Below, piece by piece: positions 1 through 7,633 of a stretch of 54,777 nt of DNA (position 1 is the first letter of the stretch; every line of letters starts with the position of its first letter). The position numbers and the translations under genes were made by a program. The notes beneath the pieces were generated by a model, which saw only the letters and a list, made by a program, of their open reading frames with translations, had not been told where the DNA came from and made no database searches. This DNA comes from Clostridia bacterium (lineage in GTDB: Bacteria > Bacillota > Clostridia > Oscillospirales > CAG-272), in contig JAFTKO010000015.1 in the NCBI GenBank assembly GCA_017453205.1, forward strand, positions 1 through 54,777, in the 5' to 3' direction.

Positions 1-27
1 GACGGCATGAAGTCTATACTTTTGCCG

Positions 28-82
28 AAATTTGTATTTTTTTCGTTCAAGGCTACGCCTTTCTCTCAAAAAATACAAATTT
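28..82. repeat. 15-bp perfect inverted repeat in an AT-rich intergenic stretch
   Basis: The arm AAATTTGTATTTTTT at 28-42 is perfectly complementary to 68-82, with a 25-base loop. No gene is visible in 1-281; the rest of that stretch holds a fragment of the intergenic repeat family and the hinT terminator. It could be a bidirectional terminator of a gene outside the window or a mobile-element remnant. Confidence 0.5.
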
Positions 83-137
83 AATTATTCTATTGTTTTA
101 TCTTGATGTTAGAAGTGTTGCACTTCATATTATAACA

Positions 138-172
138 TACCTACCACCACCCAAAATGGGCTGCCGAATAAT
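138..172 (+). repeat. Partial copy of the modular intergenic repeat (distal end only)
   Basis: The stretch TACCACCACCCAAAATGG followed by GCTGCCGAATAA matches the distal end of the copies near 17150 and 21800. The rest of the element is absent here. Confidence 0.6.
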
Positions 173-228
173 TTACTTTCATCAAAAGTTTTCTGACAAA
201 AAACAATATTTTATTTTGAGATATCAAA

Positions 229-262
229 CAAAAAGGAACCGCTTTGTTTACGGTTCCTTTCA
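229..262 (-). terminator. Intrinsic terminator of hinT
   Basis: On the minus strand the stem AAAGGAACCG / CGGTTCCTTT, with a short loop, runs into a T tract. It begins about 20 bases after the hinT stop codon. Confidence 0.8.
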
Positions 263-281
263 AACGTGTAAATGTGTTCCC

Positions 282-623
282 TTACGCCATGGTCTCGGGG
301 AGCTTTTTGCCGCCGAGGATATGGAAGTGGAGGTGCTTGACCGACTGACAGCCATCCTCACCGCAGTTGGTGATGACACGGTAGCCGTTGGATAGCCCCT
401 CGGAGGCGGCGATTTTGGGGATCGCCTCAAAGATACGGGCAACATATGTGCTGTTTTGTTCGTTCACGCCGTCGGCAGAGGGGATATGCTCCTTGGGGAC
501 GACAAGAACATGGACGGGCGCCATAGGAGCGATGTCACGGAACGCATAGACCGCGTCGTTTTCATAAACTTTGGTGGACGGGATCTCTCCCGCGATGATC
601 TTGCAAAAAAGGCAGTCGGACAT
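282..623 (-). CDS. hinT: HIT-family nucleotide hydrolase (HinT-like)
   Basis: A 113-residue protein of normal length for the HINT branch of the histidine-triad family, cytoplasmic enzymes that hydrolyse purine nucleoside phosphoramidates and aminoacyl-adenylates. The triad H-L-H-F-H is at residues 97-101, followed by I-L-G-G. An N-terminal C-x2-C (residues 4 and 7) is typical of Firmicute HINTs. An in-frame extension upstream exists, but the ATG at 623 is chosen because AAAGGAAT lies just before it and the family normally starts at MSDCLFCKI. It is monocistronic, with a consensus promoter about 90 bases upstream and its own terminator. The family assignment is firm; the physiological substrate is unknown. 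Confidence 0.93.
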   Translation of the reverse strand: MSDCLFCKIIAGEIPSTKVYENDAVYAFRDIAPMAPVHVLVVPKEHIPSADGVNEQNSTYVARIFEAIPKIAASEGLSNGYRVITNCGEDGCQSVKHLHFHILGGKKLPETMA

Positions 624-705
624 GGTGGTTATTCCTTTCATGATGGATTTTAAAAAACTGACAAAGCGAAAAAGAGCGCGAAAACAAGGTATGACACCTG
701 CATTC

Positions 706-734
706 ATTATACCACACACCACCCTGTTTGTCAA
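706..734 (-). promoter_or_regulatory. hinT promoter
   Basis: Minus strand: TTGACA (729-734), 17-base spacer, TATAAT (706-711). It faces hinT. Confidence 0.85.
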
Positions 735-752
735 GAAGTCCGAATAAAACTC

Positions 753-1048
753 TCACGGCAACAGCATTTACTTTTTGAGATTTTTTGTGGGAACCCTTTT
801 GAAAAAGGGGTTCCCACGCCCTCCCAAAACTTTCAACGCATTTTCTATTTTGCTATCATGGGGATGCCTGTGCCTCTGTCGATAGCTTTCTGACAGCATG
901 AGAATGTTGATACGCTGTTCCAAACAATAGCTCCCGCAAACCATTACACCTTCTCCGTTGGAGAAGGCGGTTACCACCACCCAAAATGCTCCACACGGTT
1001 ACATTTAATTCCGATTTCATACTTAAAAAGTAAATGCTGTTGCCGTGA
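753..1048. mobile_element. MITE-like copy of the intergenic repeat with perfect 24-bp terminal inverted repeats
   Basis: Positions 753-776 and 1025-1048 are perfect inverted repeats (outer end TCACGGCAACAGC). Between them lies one copy of the modular repeat: a GTGGGAACC hairpin (787-817), the CAACGCATTTTC module, the CTCCCGC module and the closing ACCACCACCCAAAATG hairpin. No ORF is plausible inside. A short non-coding element with terminal inverted repeats is the structure expected of a MITE. A clear target-site duplication could not be fixed by eye. Confidence 0.65.
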
Positions 1049-1107
1049 TCAAACTCTCGACAACAGGATTTTCCAAAATATCAAAAAATTCAAAGGAGCG
1101 ACATCAA

Positions 1108-2208
1108 ATGAACATTACCTGCCCCCGTGATCTATGGGAACATCTTGCCGCCACCGACAAAAGAGTGGTGATGTACGGGATGGGCAACGGCGCGGACAAA
1201 ATTCTTTGCGCTTGCGCCGAAAAAGGGATCACGGTCAGCGATTTTTTTGCCAGCGACGGCTTTGTGCGCGGGCACAGCTTTCACGGCAAGACGGTACTTT
1301 CGTGGAGCGCGGTCAAAGAAAAATACGGCGCGGAAAACGTCATTGTGCTCCTTTCGTTCGGTTCGTCGCGCCCCGAGGTACTGGAAACGATTTACCGCGT
1401 GGCGGAAGAAGCCGAGCTGTACGCCCCCGATGTCCCCGCGTTTGGAGACGGGCTGTTTGACCGTGCTTTTTTTGAAGCACACCGCAAGGAACTCGAGGCG
1501 GCGTGGGAGCTGCTCTCGGATGACGAATCGCGTCGAATTTTTGAGAACGTGGTGCAATATAAGCTGTCGGGCGACATCGGCTTTTTGCGCAATGCGGAAA
1601 GCGACCGCGCGGAGGTGATGGAGACGTTGGTCCGTCCGCGTTCATTCCGTGCCGCCGCCGATCTCGGTGCCTACAACGGCGATACCGTGCGCGAGCTGTT
1701 GGACGCCGCCGACGGAAATTTGCAAACGGTGTACGCCATGGAGCCCGACGCGCGCAATTTCCGCAAGCTCAAGGCGTATGCCGAGGGGGAAACGCGGGCA
1801 AAGATCGTTGCTTGCAACGCGGGCGCGTGGTCGCAATCGTCGACGCTGTATTTTGACGGGAGCGGTAACCGCAACGCCTCGTTTGGCACCAACCGCTCCG
1901 AAACGCTTGCCGAACGTCCCGTGAAGCTGACGCCGATCTCTGCCGAGCCTTTGGACGCTGTTCTCGGCGGCGCATCGGTCGATTATATCAAATACGATGT
2001 CGAGGGGGCAGAGCATGAGGCGCTCCTCGGTTCGGTCAAAACCATTCGTGCCCACAAGCCCACGCTCTTGGTCTCGCTCTATCACCGCAACGAGGATCTT
2101 TTTGATCTGCCGTTGCTCATCCGTCATCTCTTCCCCCATTACGCGCACTTTTATCTTCGCCGCTTCCCCGGCGTTCCCGCTTGGGATGTCAATTTGTATG
2201 TGAAGTAA
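1108..2208 (+). CDS. FkbM-family SAM-dependent methyltransferase
   Basis: A 366-residue protein. The C-terminal half is an FkbM-type methyltransferase: the SAM-binding motif D-L-G-A-Y-N-G-D-T is near residue 188, and the family hallmark Y-D-V-E-G-A-E-H is near residue 296, followed by the KPTLLVSLYHR strand. The first ~120 residues hold a second Rossmann-like segment (YGMGNGADK), as seen in FkbM proteins linked to glycan or polysaccharide modification. The ATG at 1108 is chosen over an upstream in-frame start because AAAGGAG sits 10 bases before it. It stands alone, converging on mgsA. The substrate cannot be told from sequence; an O-methylated sugar is the usual guess. Confidence 0.85.
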   Translation: MNITCPRDLWEHLAATDKRVVMYGMGNGADKILCACAEKGITVSDFFASDGFVRGHSFHGKTVLSWSAVKEKYGAENVIVLLSFGSSRPEVLETIYRVAEEAELYAPDVPAFGDGLFDRAFFEAHRKELEAAWELLSDDESRRIFENVVQYKLSGDIGFLRNAESDRAEVMETLVRPRSFRAAADLGAYNGDTVRELLDAADGNLQTVYAMEPDARNFRKLKAYAEGETRAKIVACNAGAWSQSSTLYFDGSGNRNASFGTNRSETLAERPVKLTPISAEPLDAVLGGASVDYIKYDVEGAEHEALLGSVKTIRAHKPTLLVSLYHRNEDLFDLPLLIRHLFPHYAHFYLRRFPGVPAWDVNLYVK

Positions 2209-2223
2209 AGAGTTTATTTTTTC

Positions 2224-2594
2224 GTGGGGAATTTTTGATGAAAGTAAACGTGGCAAGCTACGTTGTAAGCGGCAAAGCCGCTTCGTTCCCCACACCTCTT
2301 CAAAACTTTTAAAGCATTTTACATGTTATTTTCGAGGGAATGATAGTACCTCTTTCGGTAGCTTTGTTATCACACAAAAATAGCTAAAAATCAAAGTAAA
2401 ACTAACTTTGTGGGGCGTTTTGGGTGGTGGTGCCAAAACGCCGGCGGGAGCTATTGTTTGGAACAACACAGCAACATTCCCATACCGTCAGAAAGCTACC
2501 GACAGAGGCACGGGCATCCCCATGATAGCAAAACAGAAAATGCGTGAAAAGTTTTTGAGGGGTGTGGGGAACCTTTTTTCAAAAAGTTCCCCAC
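2224..2594. repeat. Palindromic pair of intergenic repeat copies between convergent genes
   Basis: Two copies face each other. The left copy (from 2224) opens with a GTGGGGAA...TTCCCCAC stem that encloses small hairpins (AAGCGGCAAAGCCGCTT). The right copy (about 2410-2594) ends with GTGGGGAACC...GGTTCCCCAC-type pairing at 2564-2594. The end hairpins lie 15 bases after the methyltransferase stop and 36 bases after the mgsA stop. The whole 2209-2630 gap is this element; no gene is visible. Confidence 0.75.
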
Positions 2595-2630
2595 GAAAAA
2601 ATTTTTACGTTAATAAATAATCTTTGCTCT

Positions 2631-3011
2631 TTACGTGAAAAAGATTTTATTTTTGAGTGCCTCGAGCATGATGACAGCGCTGGTGCCGTTGGTGGCAAGC
2701 GGGATGCTTTGCACGTCGCAGAGGCGAAGGAGCGCCGAGACGTCAGGCTCATGGGGCTGTGCGGTGAGGGGGTCGCGCAAAAAGATGATGAGGTCGATAT
2801 CCCCGTTGGCAAGCATGGCGCCGATCTGTTGGTCGCCGCCGAGAGGTCCGCTCTTCATACGGTGGATGGCAAGTCCCGTCTCACCCATGATCAGCGTTCC
2901 CGTAGTACCCGTGGCATACAACTCGTGTTCTGCCAAAACATCCTTGTATTTCTTTGCGATCTCGATGATCTCGTTCTTCTTTTTGTCGTGTGCAATAAGT
3001 GCGATCTTCAT
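2631..3011 (-). CDS. mgsA: Methylglyoxal synthase
   Basis: A 126-residue enzyme that converts dihydroxyacetone phosphate to methylglyoxal plus phosphate, a cytoplasmic bypass of lower glycolysis. Family motifs are all present in order: the N-terminal ALIAHDKKK strand and loop, ATGTTG phosphate-binding loop (near 33-38), [11 protein letters not shown] with the catalytic Asp (near 54-64), [14 protein letters not shown], and the closing PLATNGTSA. The ATG at 3011 is preceded by AAAGGAT; a longer in-frame reading would run into the promoter. The length is slightly short of E. coli MgsA (152), normal for Firmicutes. Confidence 0.95.
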   Translation of the reverse strand: MKIALIAHDKKKNEIIEIAKKYKDVLAEHELYATGTTGTLIMGETGLAIHRMKSGPLGGDQQIGAMLANGDIDLIIFLRDPLTAQPHEPDVSALLRLCDVQSIPLATNGTSAVIMLEALKNKIFFT

Positions 3012-3047
3012 GTGTTTTTTGATCCTTTCCGAATGGGTTACAAGAAT

Positions 3048-3076
3048 ATGATACCATAAAAAGCAGAATTTGTCAA
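3048..3076 (-). promoter_or_regulatory. mgsA promoter
   Basis: Minus strand: TTGACA (3071-3076), 17-base spacer, TATCAT (3048-3053). It starts just downstream of the rpsT terminator. Confidence 0.8.
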
Positions 3077-3083
3077 TATCAAA

Positions 3084-3113
3084 GAAAAAACGCAATGACC
3101 GAAATCATTGCGT
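3084..3113 (-). terminator. Intrinsic terminator of rpsT
   Basis: The perfect 9-bp stem ACGCAATGA / TCATTGCGT (3090-3113) is followed on the minus strand by TTTTTTC. Confidence 0.88.
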
Positions 3114-3155
3114 ATTTTCCGCACCGAGCGATGGGTTGGTCCGCTTGGTGTTTGA

Positions 3156-3422
3156 TTATTTGTTGAGCGCGTTGAGCTTTTTGGTAAACTGGCTCTTTTT
3201 GTGAGCTGCGGCATTCTTATGGATGATTCCGTAAGCTGCTGCCTGGTCAACCTTCTTCACAGCGGACTTGTAAGCTGCCTGTGCAGCCTCCATATCACCG
3301 GAAGCCAAAGCTGCCTCGTACTTCTTCATCTCAGTCTTGAGTGCGGTACGGTGCATTTTGTTTTGCAGAGTTTTGGTCTCGATAACCTTGACTCTCTTTT
3401 TTGCAGACTTGATATTCGGCAT
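3156..3422 (-). CDS. rpsT: 30S ribosomal protein S20
   Basis: An 88-residue, lysine- and alanine-rich helical protein with the standard S20 start (MPNIKSAKKRV) and C-terminal lysine-rich helix. It binds 16S rRNA early in 30S assembly. The site AGGGAGGTGAAC lies ideally before the ATG. Monocistronic, with its own promoter and a strong terminator, as in most Firmicutes. Confidence 0.97.
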   Translation of the reverse strand: MPNIKSAKKRVKVIETKTLQNKMHRTALKTEMKKYEAALASGDMEAAQAAYKSAVKKVDQAAAYGIIHKNAAAHKKSQFTKKLNALNK

Positions 3423-3514
3423 TTGTGTTCACCTCCCTTTAAATTTTGAAAGAAATGATACTTGAAAAGCGGCGCCTGAGAGGGTGCGCACGGTTTTCAT
3501 CCATATACCTATAT

Positions 3515-3543
3515 AGTTTACCACATCTTGTGCAAAATTTCAA
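3515..3543 (-). promoter_or_regulatory. rpsT promoter
   Basis: Minus strand: TTGAAA (3538-3543), 17-base spacer, TAAACT (3515-3520). Confidence 0.6.
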
Positions 3544-3581
3544 GTCCTTTTTGAAAAAAAGTTTTCAAAATAAAAAATTTA

Positions 3582-3709
3582 TTGACAAATGCGTCCAATT
3601 GTGGTAAAAAACATTTTCACAAATAAAAAGAGATAACCGCCCTGCCTCGCTAGCTGAAGCGGTTATCTTAACCATTTAGAGGGAAGCAACCGTCATCGGT
3701 GTGCCCCTC
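3582..3709 (+). other. Plus-strand partner of a type I toxin-antitoxin-like locus, with no toxin ORF
   Basis: A promoter-like TTGACA (3582-3587), 17-base spacer and TAAAAA (3605-3610) points into two hairpins: AGATAACCGC / GCGGTTATCT (3631-3668) and GAGGG...ACCGTCATCGGT...CCCTC (3679-3709). From memory, this is the 3' layout of mRNAs for the putative holin-like toxin (Hol-Tox) family, where a short ORF ends in a KNKK-type tail just before the first hairpin. Here the reading frame into that hairpin (…FTNKKR stop) is only 15 codons long and has no hydrophobic segment, so the toxin part looks deleted. A further stem (3722-3759) with a T tract could stop this transcript. Confidence 0.45.
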
Positions 3710-3711
3710 GT
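3625..3711 (-). ncRNA. Candidate antitoxin-like small RNA (about 87 nt)
   Basis: The near-perfect promoter at 3718-3746 would start this RNA near 3711. It folds into GAGGG...CCCTC with an inner ACCG/CGGT, and then a 10-bp stem AGATAACCGC / GCGGTTATCT followed by CTTTTTATTT, an intrinsic terminator. It is fully antisense to the plus-strand hairpins, which is the arrangement of type I antitoxin RNAs. With no toxin frame opposite, it may be an orphan regulator or a relic. Confidence 0.5.
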
Positions 3712-3717
3712 ATCTTT

Positions 3718-3746
3718 ATGATAGAGCAAAACCTTGGATTTGTCAA
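3718..3746 (-). promoter_or_regulatory. Promoter of the small antisense RNA
   Basis: Minus strand: TTGACA (3741-3746), 17-base spacer, TATCAT (3718-3723). The -35 lies in the loop of an inverted repeat, TAGAGCAAA (3722-3730) / TTTGCTCTA (3751-3759), which on the plus strand is followed by ATTTTTTT and so reads as a terminator for rightward transcripts. Confidence 0.7.
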
Positions 3747-3797
3747 GTAGTTTGCTCTAATTTTTTTAAAAAGTTTATCATCGGGCTTGCAAGGTGC

Positions 3798-4595
3798 TCA
3801 ATCGATGCGCTTGATGATCTTACGCGGACATTTTTCGGCACAAATGCCGCAACCCGTACACTTGTTTTGGTCGATGGACGCCACAAAATTGTTGACCGTG
3901 ACCGCGCCCGCAGGACAGTTCTTTTCACAAATGCGGCAAGAGATACAGCCCACCGCGCACTGGCGGCGTGTGGTGGCGCCGTTCTCGACCGAACGGCACA
4001 GCACATCGTATTTGCTTTTTGCGGGGATCATGGCAATGAGGTGCTTGGGGCAAAGGTTGGCGCAGGCACCGCAGCCGATACATTTGGCGGTGTCCACCAC
4101 GGCAAGTCCGTCCACAACCCGAATGGCGTCATATTTGCACGCCGCAACACAGGTACCAAGCCCGATACAGCCGTTGGCGCAGACCTTGTCTCCGCCCCCC
4201 ATCCGTTCGGCGGCAATGCAGTCCCGGGCGCCCTCGTAACGGTATTTGAACACCGCCGTGTGGCAGTTGCCCGAGCACTTTACCTGTGCGTGGAGCGGAA
4301 CGGGATCCGCAACCTCCATGCCCATGATCTCGCCGATCTTCCGAAGTCCCGCGGCACTGCAACCGTTGCACGCGTTGGGAGAAGCCTCCCCCTTGACGAT
4401 CGCCTCCGCCAATGCCGAACAGCCCGAATATCCGCATCCGCCGCAGTTCGCCCCCGGGAGATTTTCCAAGACTGCGGGGATCCGCTCATCTACCTTGACG
4501 GCAAACACCTTGGATGCCACCGCAAGCAGTACGCCAAACAAAACGCCCAACGCGGCAAAGATCCCAACCGGTATCAAAACATCTGAAATTTGCAT
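3798..4595 (-). CDS. rnfB: Rnf complex subunit B (iron-sulfur protein)
   Basis: A 265-residue electron-input subunit of the ion-pumping ferredoxin:NAD+ oxidoreductase. An N-terminal membrane anchor (about 5-27) is followed by the four-cysteine CGGCGYSGC cluster domain (near 50-75), then several ferredoxin-type C-x2-C-x2-C-x3-C motifs (CIGCGACANLC, CISCRICEKNC, CTGCGICAEKC) for 4Fe-4S clusters. The start at 4595 has AAAGGAAAC before it; the longer in-frame reading is spacer DNA. It is the last gene of the operon, 110 bases after rnfA. That gap holds GC-rich GCGGGG repeats but no clear hairpin terminator. Confidence 0.95.
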   Translation of the reverse strand: MQISDVLIPVGIFAALGVLFGVLLAVASKVFAVKVDERIPAVLENLPGANCGGCGYSGCSALAEAIVKGEASPNACNGCSAAGLRKIGEIMGMEVADPVPLHAQVKCSGNCHTAVFKYRYEGARDCIAAERMGGGDKVCANGCIGLGTCVAACKYDAIRVVDGLAVVDTAKCIGCGACANLCPKHLIAMIPAKSKYDVLCRSVENGATTRRQCAVGCISCRICEKNCPAGAVTVNNFVASIDQNKCTGCGICAEKCPRKIIKRID

Positions 4596-4705
4596 ATGTA
4601 TGTTTCCTTTCTTTTTTGCGGGGCTACCCCGCTCCCCGTTTAAGAAATTTTTTGGAAAAAAGTCCTCATGCGGGGTTTGGGGCAAAGCCCCGTAAATTCC
4701 TTGTC

Positions 4706-5290
4706 TTACAGCTTTACCCCCGAGAAGCAGGAGAACGCCATGGCGAGCAGACCTGCGGTGATGAGGGTAAGCGGAAAGCCCTTGAAGGCGCGAGGAGGAT
4801 CGGCGTTTTGCATCCGCGAGCGCACGCCCGCAAACACGGTAATGGCAAGCGTAAAACCGAGCGCCGCCGAAAAGCCGAAGCAGACCGCCTCGATAAAGGA
4901 GTAGCTTTTTTGCACGGCAAGGAGCGCGGCGCTGAGCACCGCACAGTTGGTGGTGATGAGGGGCAGATAAATTCCGAGTGCGTTATACAGCGCGGGAATG
5001 AACTTGCGTAAAAACATTTCGATAAATTGCACCAATGCCGCAATGACGAGGATAAACGCCACGGTCTGTAAATATTCCAAGCCGAACGGCACGAGCAAGC
5101 ACTCGTAGACCACCCAAGTCACAGCCCCCGAGACCGTCATGACAAAGGTCACCGCCATGCCCATTCCCAATGCGGTATCGGGCTTTTCCGAAACTCCGAG
5201 GAAAGGACAACAGCCGTAAAATTTTGCAAAAATGAAGTTTTCCACCAAGATCGCAGAGAACATCATCAGTAGGATATTTCCGAAATTCAT
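4706..5290 (-). CDS. rnfA: Rnf complex subunit A (membrane)
   Basis: A 194-residue integral membrane protein with six predicted helices, homologous to RnfE and NqrE. Hallmarks are the N-terminal FAKFYGCCPFLGVS, with the conserved cysteine proposed to hold an intramembrane iron-sulfur centre, and the LPLITTNCA motif with the second Cys. It forms the ion-translocating core with RnfE and RnfD. Its ATG overlaps the rnfE stop by four bases and is preceded by AAAAGGAGG, which indicates translational coupling. Confidence 0.96.
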   Translation of the reverse strand: MNFGNILLMMFSAILVENFIFAKFYGCCPFLGVSEKPDTALGMGMAVTFVMTVSGAVTWVVYECLLVPFGLEYLQTVAFILVIAALVQFIEMFLRKFIPALYNALGIYLPLITTNCAVLSAALLAVQKSYSFIEAVCFGFSAALGFTLAITVFAGVRSRMQNADPPRAFKGFPLTLITAGLLAMAFSCFSGVKL

Positions 5291-5985
5291 ACGAGGTCAA
5301 CCTCCTTTTCGGTCTCGGTCTCGCCCACCTGTTCGGGAGCGGGAGCGGCGGGGTATCTCTGTTCCTCGATCGACTTCAGCCGCGCGCGGTCGGCGGCGCT
5401 GTTGCGGATCTTTTGCACCGCAGCAATGACAAAGCCAAGTGTCACAAACGCGCCCGCAGGCAGAACAAAGAAAGTCATTTCGGGATACGCGTCGGGCAGG
5501 ACCTGTAGGCCAAAGAGCGTTCCCGCGCCGAGCAGCTCACGCACAGATGCGATCAGACACAGCGCAAAGGTAAAACCCAAGCCCATACCGACACCGTCCA
5601 CCAAAGACGGGAGTGGCGGATTTTTGGAGGCGAACGCCTCAGCGCGCGCCAAAATGATACAGTTTACGACGATGAGCGGGATAAACAGTCCGAGCGACTG
5701 ATACAGCGAGTAGAAGTACGCGCGCATCAACAGCTCGACGGCGGTCACAAAGCCCGAAACGATGACGATGTACGCGGCAATGCGCACCTGTTTGGGAATA
5801 AACTTACGCAACAGCGAGATAAACAGATTGGAGCAAATGAGTACGGCGGTCGCTGCAAGCCCCATGCCCACGGCGTTTTTGAGCGACGTGGTAGTCGCCA
5901 GCGTGGGACACATGCCGAGAAGCTGTACCAGCGTGGGGTTGTTATCGAGGATCCCCTCTTTGAGTTGTTTGATGTATTTGTTCAT
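5287..5985 (-). CDS. rnfE: Rnf complex subunit E (membrane)
   Basis: A 232-residue six-helix membrane subunit, paralogous to RnfA. It shows NPTLVQLLGMCPTLA near residues 15-29 and the LIVVNCIILARAEAF motif near 110, the two cysteine-bearing half-helices of the family. A charged, proline-rich cytoplasmic tail of about 40 residues follows the last helix. GGAGGTGCC precedes the ATG, and the gene overlaps both neighbours by four bases. Confidence 0.96.
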   Translation of the reverse strand: MNKYIKQLKEGILDNNPTLVQLLGMCPTLATTTSLKNAVGMGLAATAVLICSNLFISLLRKFIPKQVRIAAYIVIVSGFVTAVELLMRAYFYSLYQSLGLFIPLIVVNCIILARAEAFASKNPPLPSLVDGVGMGLGFTFALCLIASVRELLGAGTLFGLQVLPDAYPEMTFFVLPAGAFVTLGFVIAAVQKIRNSAADRARLKSIEEQRYPAAPAPEQVGETETEKEVDLV

Positions 5986-6596
5986 CGGATGGCACCTCCG
6001 TTCAAAGACAGCACATTTTGGAGTGATTGGAAGGCTTGATTGACCCCCTCGGTCACGGCTTTTGAGCTGATGGTGGCGCCCGAGATGGCATCCACGTCTT
6101 CACCCAACGTCAGTGTGTCGGTCTTGCCCGCAAACTGCGACAGGAACGGTGCCTCGCCCGCCTTGGAGCCAAGCCCGGGAGTCTCGGACATCGAAACGAT
6201 CTCCACGCCGAGCACCGTACAGTCTGCCGTGTAACCCACCATCATGGTGATATCGCCGCCAAAGCCGCCGCTCTTGACCTCCACGCAGTAGCCCACGTGG
6301 GTGTCGCCGTCATAGACCTTGAAAACCGTTTCTTCTATTTCCAGCCCCTCGGCGGGAAGCGCCTCGCATTTGGGTGCCGAAAGCCCGAAGATCTCACCGA
6401 TCGCCTCGTTTTTGGTGGCTTGCATATTGATGGCGTACTGCTCCGCCGTCAGCGCGTAGACAAAGGAGACCACGCCCGCGACAATGGCACAAATAAGGAG
6501 CAGCTTTGCTCCCACAACAGCGGCTTGCCAAAAGTTCTTTTTGGCACTGCCCGCCTCGTTTTTTGTTACCGTTGTTTTCTTTTTCTCTTTTGACAT
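5982..6596 (-). CDS. rnfG: Rnf complex subunit G (covalent FMN protein)
   Basis: A 204-residue protein with one N-terminal transmembrane helix (about 28-48) and an extracytoplasmic FMN-binding domain. The flavinylation motif D-A-I-S-G-A-T-I-S-S is near residue 172; the Thr of SGAT would carry FMN through a phosphoester bond made by ApbE, which is not in the window. The start at 6596 is set by AAGGAGG; an upstream in-frame extension overlaps rnfD and is rejected. The protein passes electrons between RnfC/D and the membrane core. Confidence 0.95.
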   Translation of the reverse strand: MSKEKKKTTVTKNEAGSAKKNFWQAAVVGAKLLLICAIVAGVVSFVYALTAEQYAINMQATKNEAIGEIFGLSAPKCEALPAEGLEIEETVFKVYDGDTHVGYCVEVKSGGFGGDITMMVGYTADCTVLGVEIVSMSETPGLGSKAGEAPFLSQFAGKTDTLTLGEDVDAISGATISSKAVTEGVNQAFQSLQNVLSLNGGAIR

Positions 6597-6606
6597 GGCA
6601 ACCTCC

Positions 6607-7611
6607 TTACGCTTTCTTTTCCCGGCGCTTCTTACCGAACACGCGGGGCTTGGTGCACATATCGAGGTACCAAACAAGGGCGTTCATAATGAGGATGGCA
6701 AACGACACACCCTCGTTGTAGCCCGAAAAGTAGCGGAGAAAGACCACCAATGCACCGCAACCGACGCCAAAGATGATACGTCCTGCGGGAGTGACGGGGG
6801 AGGTTACGTAGTCGGTCGCCATAAAGAAGGCACCGAGCACCAGACCGCCGCTGCAAAGCGAGGTCAGCATAAAGGTCAGACGCGGAAGATCGCCCTGCGG
6901 GAACAGGAAGGTCAAAAGCGCGACCGTCCCGAGAAACGCTACGGGGATATGCCAAGTGATGACCTTGCGCACCAAGAGATAGATACCGCCGACGAGAAGC
7001 ATGAGCACCGAAATTTCACCGATACAGCCGCCGATCTGCCCGAAAAAGAGCTCCGACAGGCTTGCATCGGGCAGAACGCCCTGCTTCAGCGACACCAAAG
7101 GCGTTGCCGACGCCACAGCGTCCACACTGAGTGCCACACGGTCGTATGCCGCGGGAAAGACGGTCATCTCGCCCGTCCAAGCCATCATGAGAAAGACTCT
7201 TGCCGCCAAGGCGGGGTTCATGATGTTCTTACCGATGCCGCCGAAGAGCTGCTTGACCACGATGATGGCAAATGCCGAACCGACCACAGGCACATAAAAC
7301 GGTACGGTGGGCGAAAGATTTAAGCCGAGCAACAGTCCCGTAACCGCCGCAGAGCAATCCGAAATCGTCACGGGGCGTCGAAGAACGAGCTGTGTCAAAA
7401 GCTCAAAGAGCACCGAGAACACCACGCAAAGAACCACGACCAACGCGGCGCGAATGCCAAAGAGGTAAATGCCCCAAACGGTGGCGGGCAGGAGCGCGAT
7501 GAGGACATCCTTCATCACCGATGCCGTCGTCACCTGTCTGTGCGCGTGCGGCGAGGGCGAAACGGTCAACAGCTCGGGCGCCTTGACCGCGGGATTTTGA
7601 TTTTGATCCAT
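6607..7611 (-). CDS. rnfD: Rnf complex subunit D (membrane, covalent FMN)
   Basis: A 334-residue membrane subunit of the NqrB/RnfD family with about eight to nine helices. The conserved GGIGKNIMNPALAAR segment is near 123-138, and the flavin attachment site is D-A-V-A-S-A-T-P-L near 172, with the Thr retained. The N-terminal 30 residues are cytoplasmic (SPSPHAHRQVTT). It sits 22 bases after rnfC and 10 bases before rnfG in the standard C-D-G-E-A-B order. Confidence 0.96.
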   Translation of the reverse strand: MDQNQNPAVKAPELLTVSPSPHAHRQVTTASVMKDVLIALLPATVWGIYLFGIRAALVVVLCVVFSVLFELLTQLVLRRPVTISDCSAAVTGLLLGLNLSPTVPFYVPVVGSAFAIIVVKQLFGGIGKNIMNPALAARVFLMMAWTGEMTVFPAAYDRVALSVDAVASATPLVSLKQGVLPDASLSELFFGQIGGCIGEISVLMLLVGGIYLLVRKVITWHIPVAFLGTVALLTFLFPQGDLPRLTFMLTSLCSGGLVLGAFFMATDYVTSPVTPAGRIIFGVGCGALVVFLRYFSGYNEGVSFAILIMNALVWYLDMCTKPRVFGKKRREKKA

Positions 7612-7633
7612 GAATGTTGTTCCTTCCCTTTCC

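Noticed and set aside
2224-2594. Calling the GTGGGG...CCCCAC hairpins ordinary intrinsic terminators.
   Set aside because: In the sense of the adjacent gene the T tract precedes the hairpin and ACACCCC follows it, so the usual 3' T run is missing.
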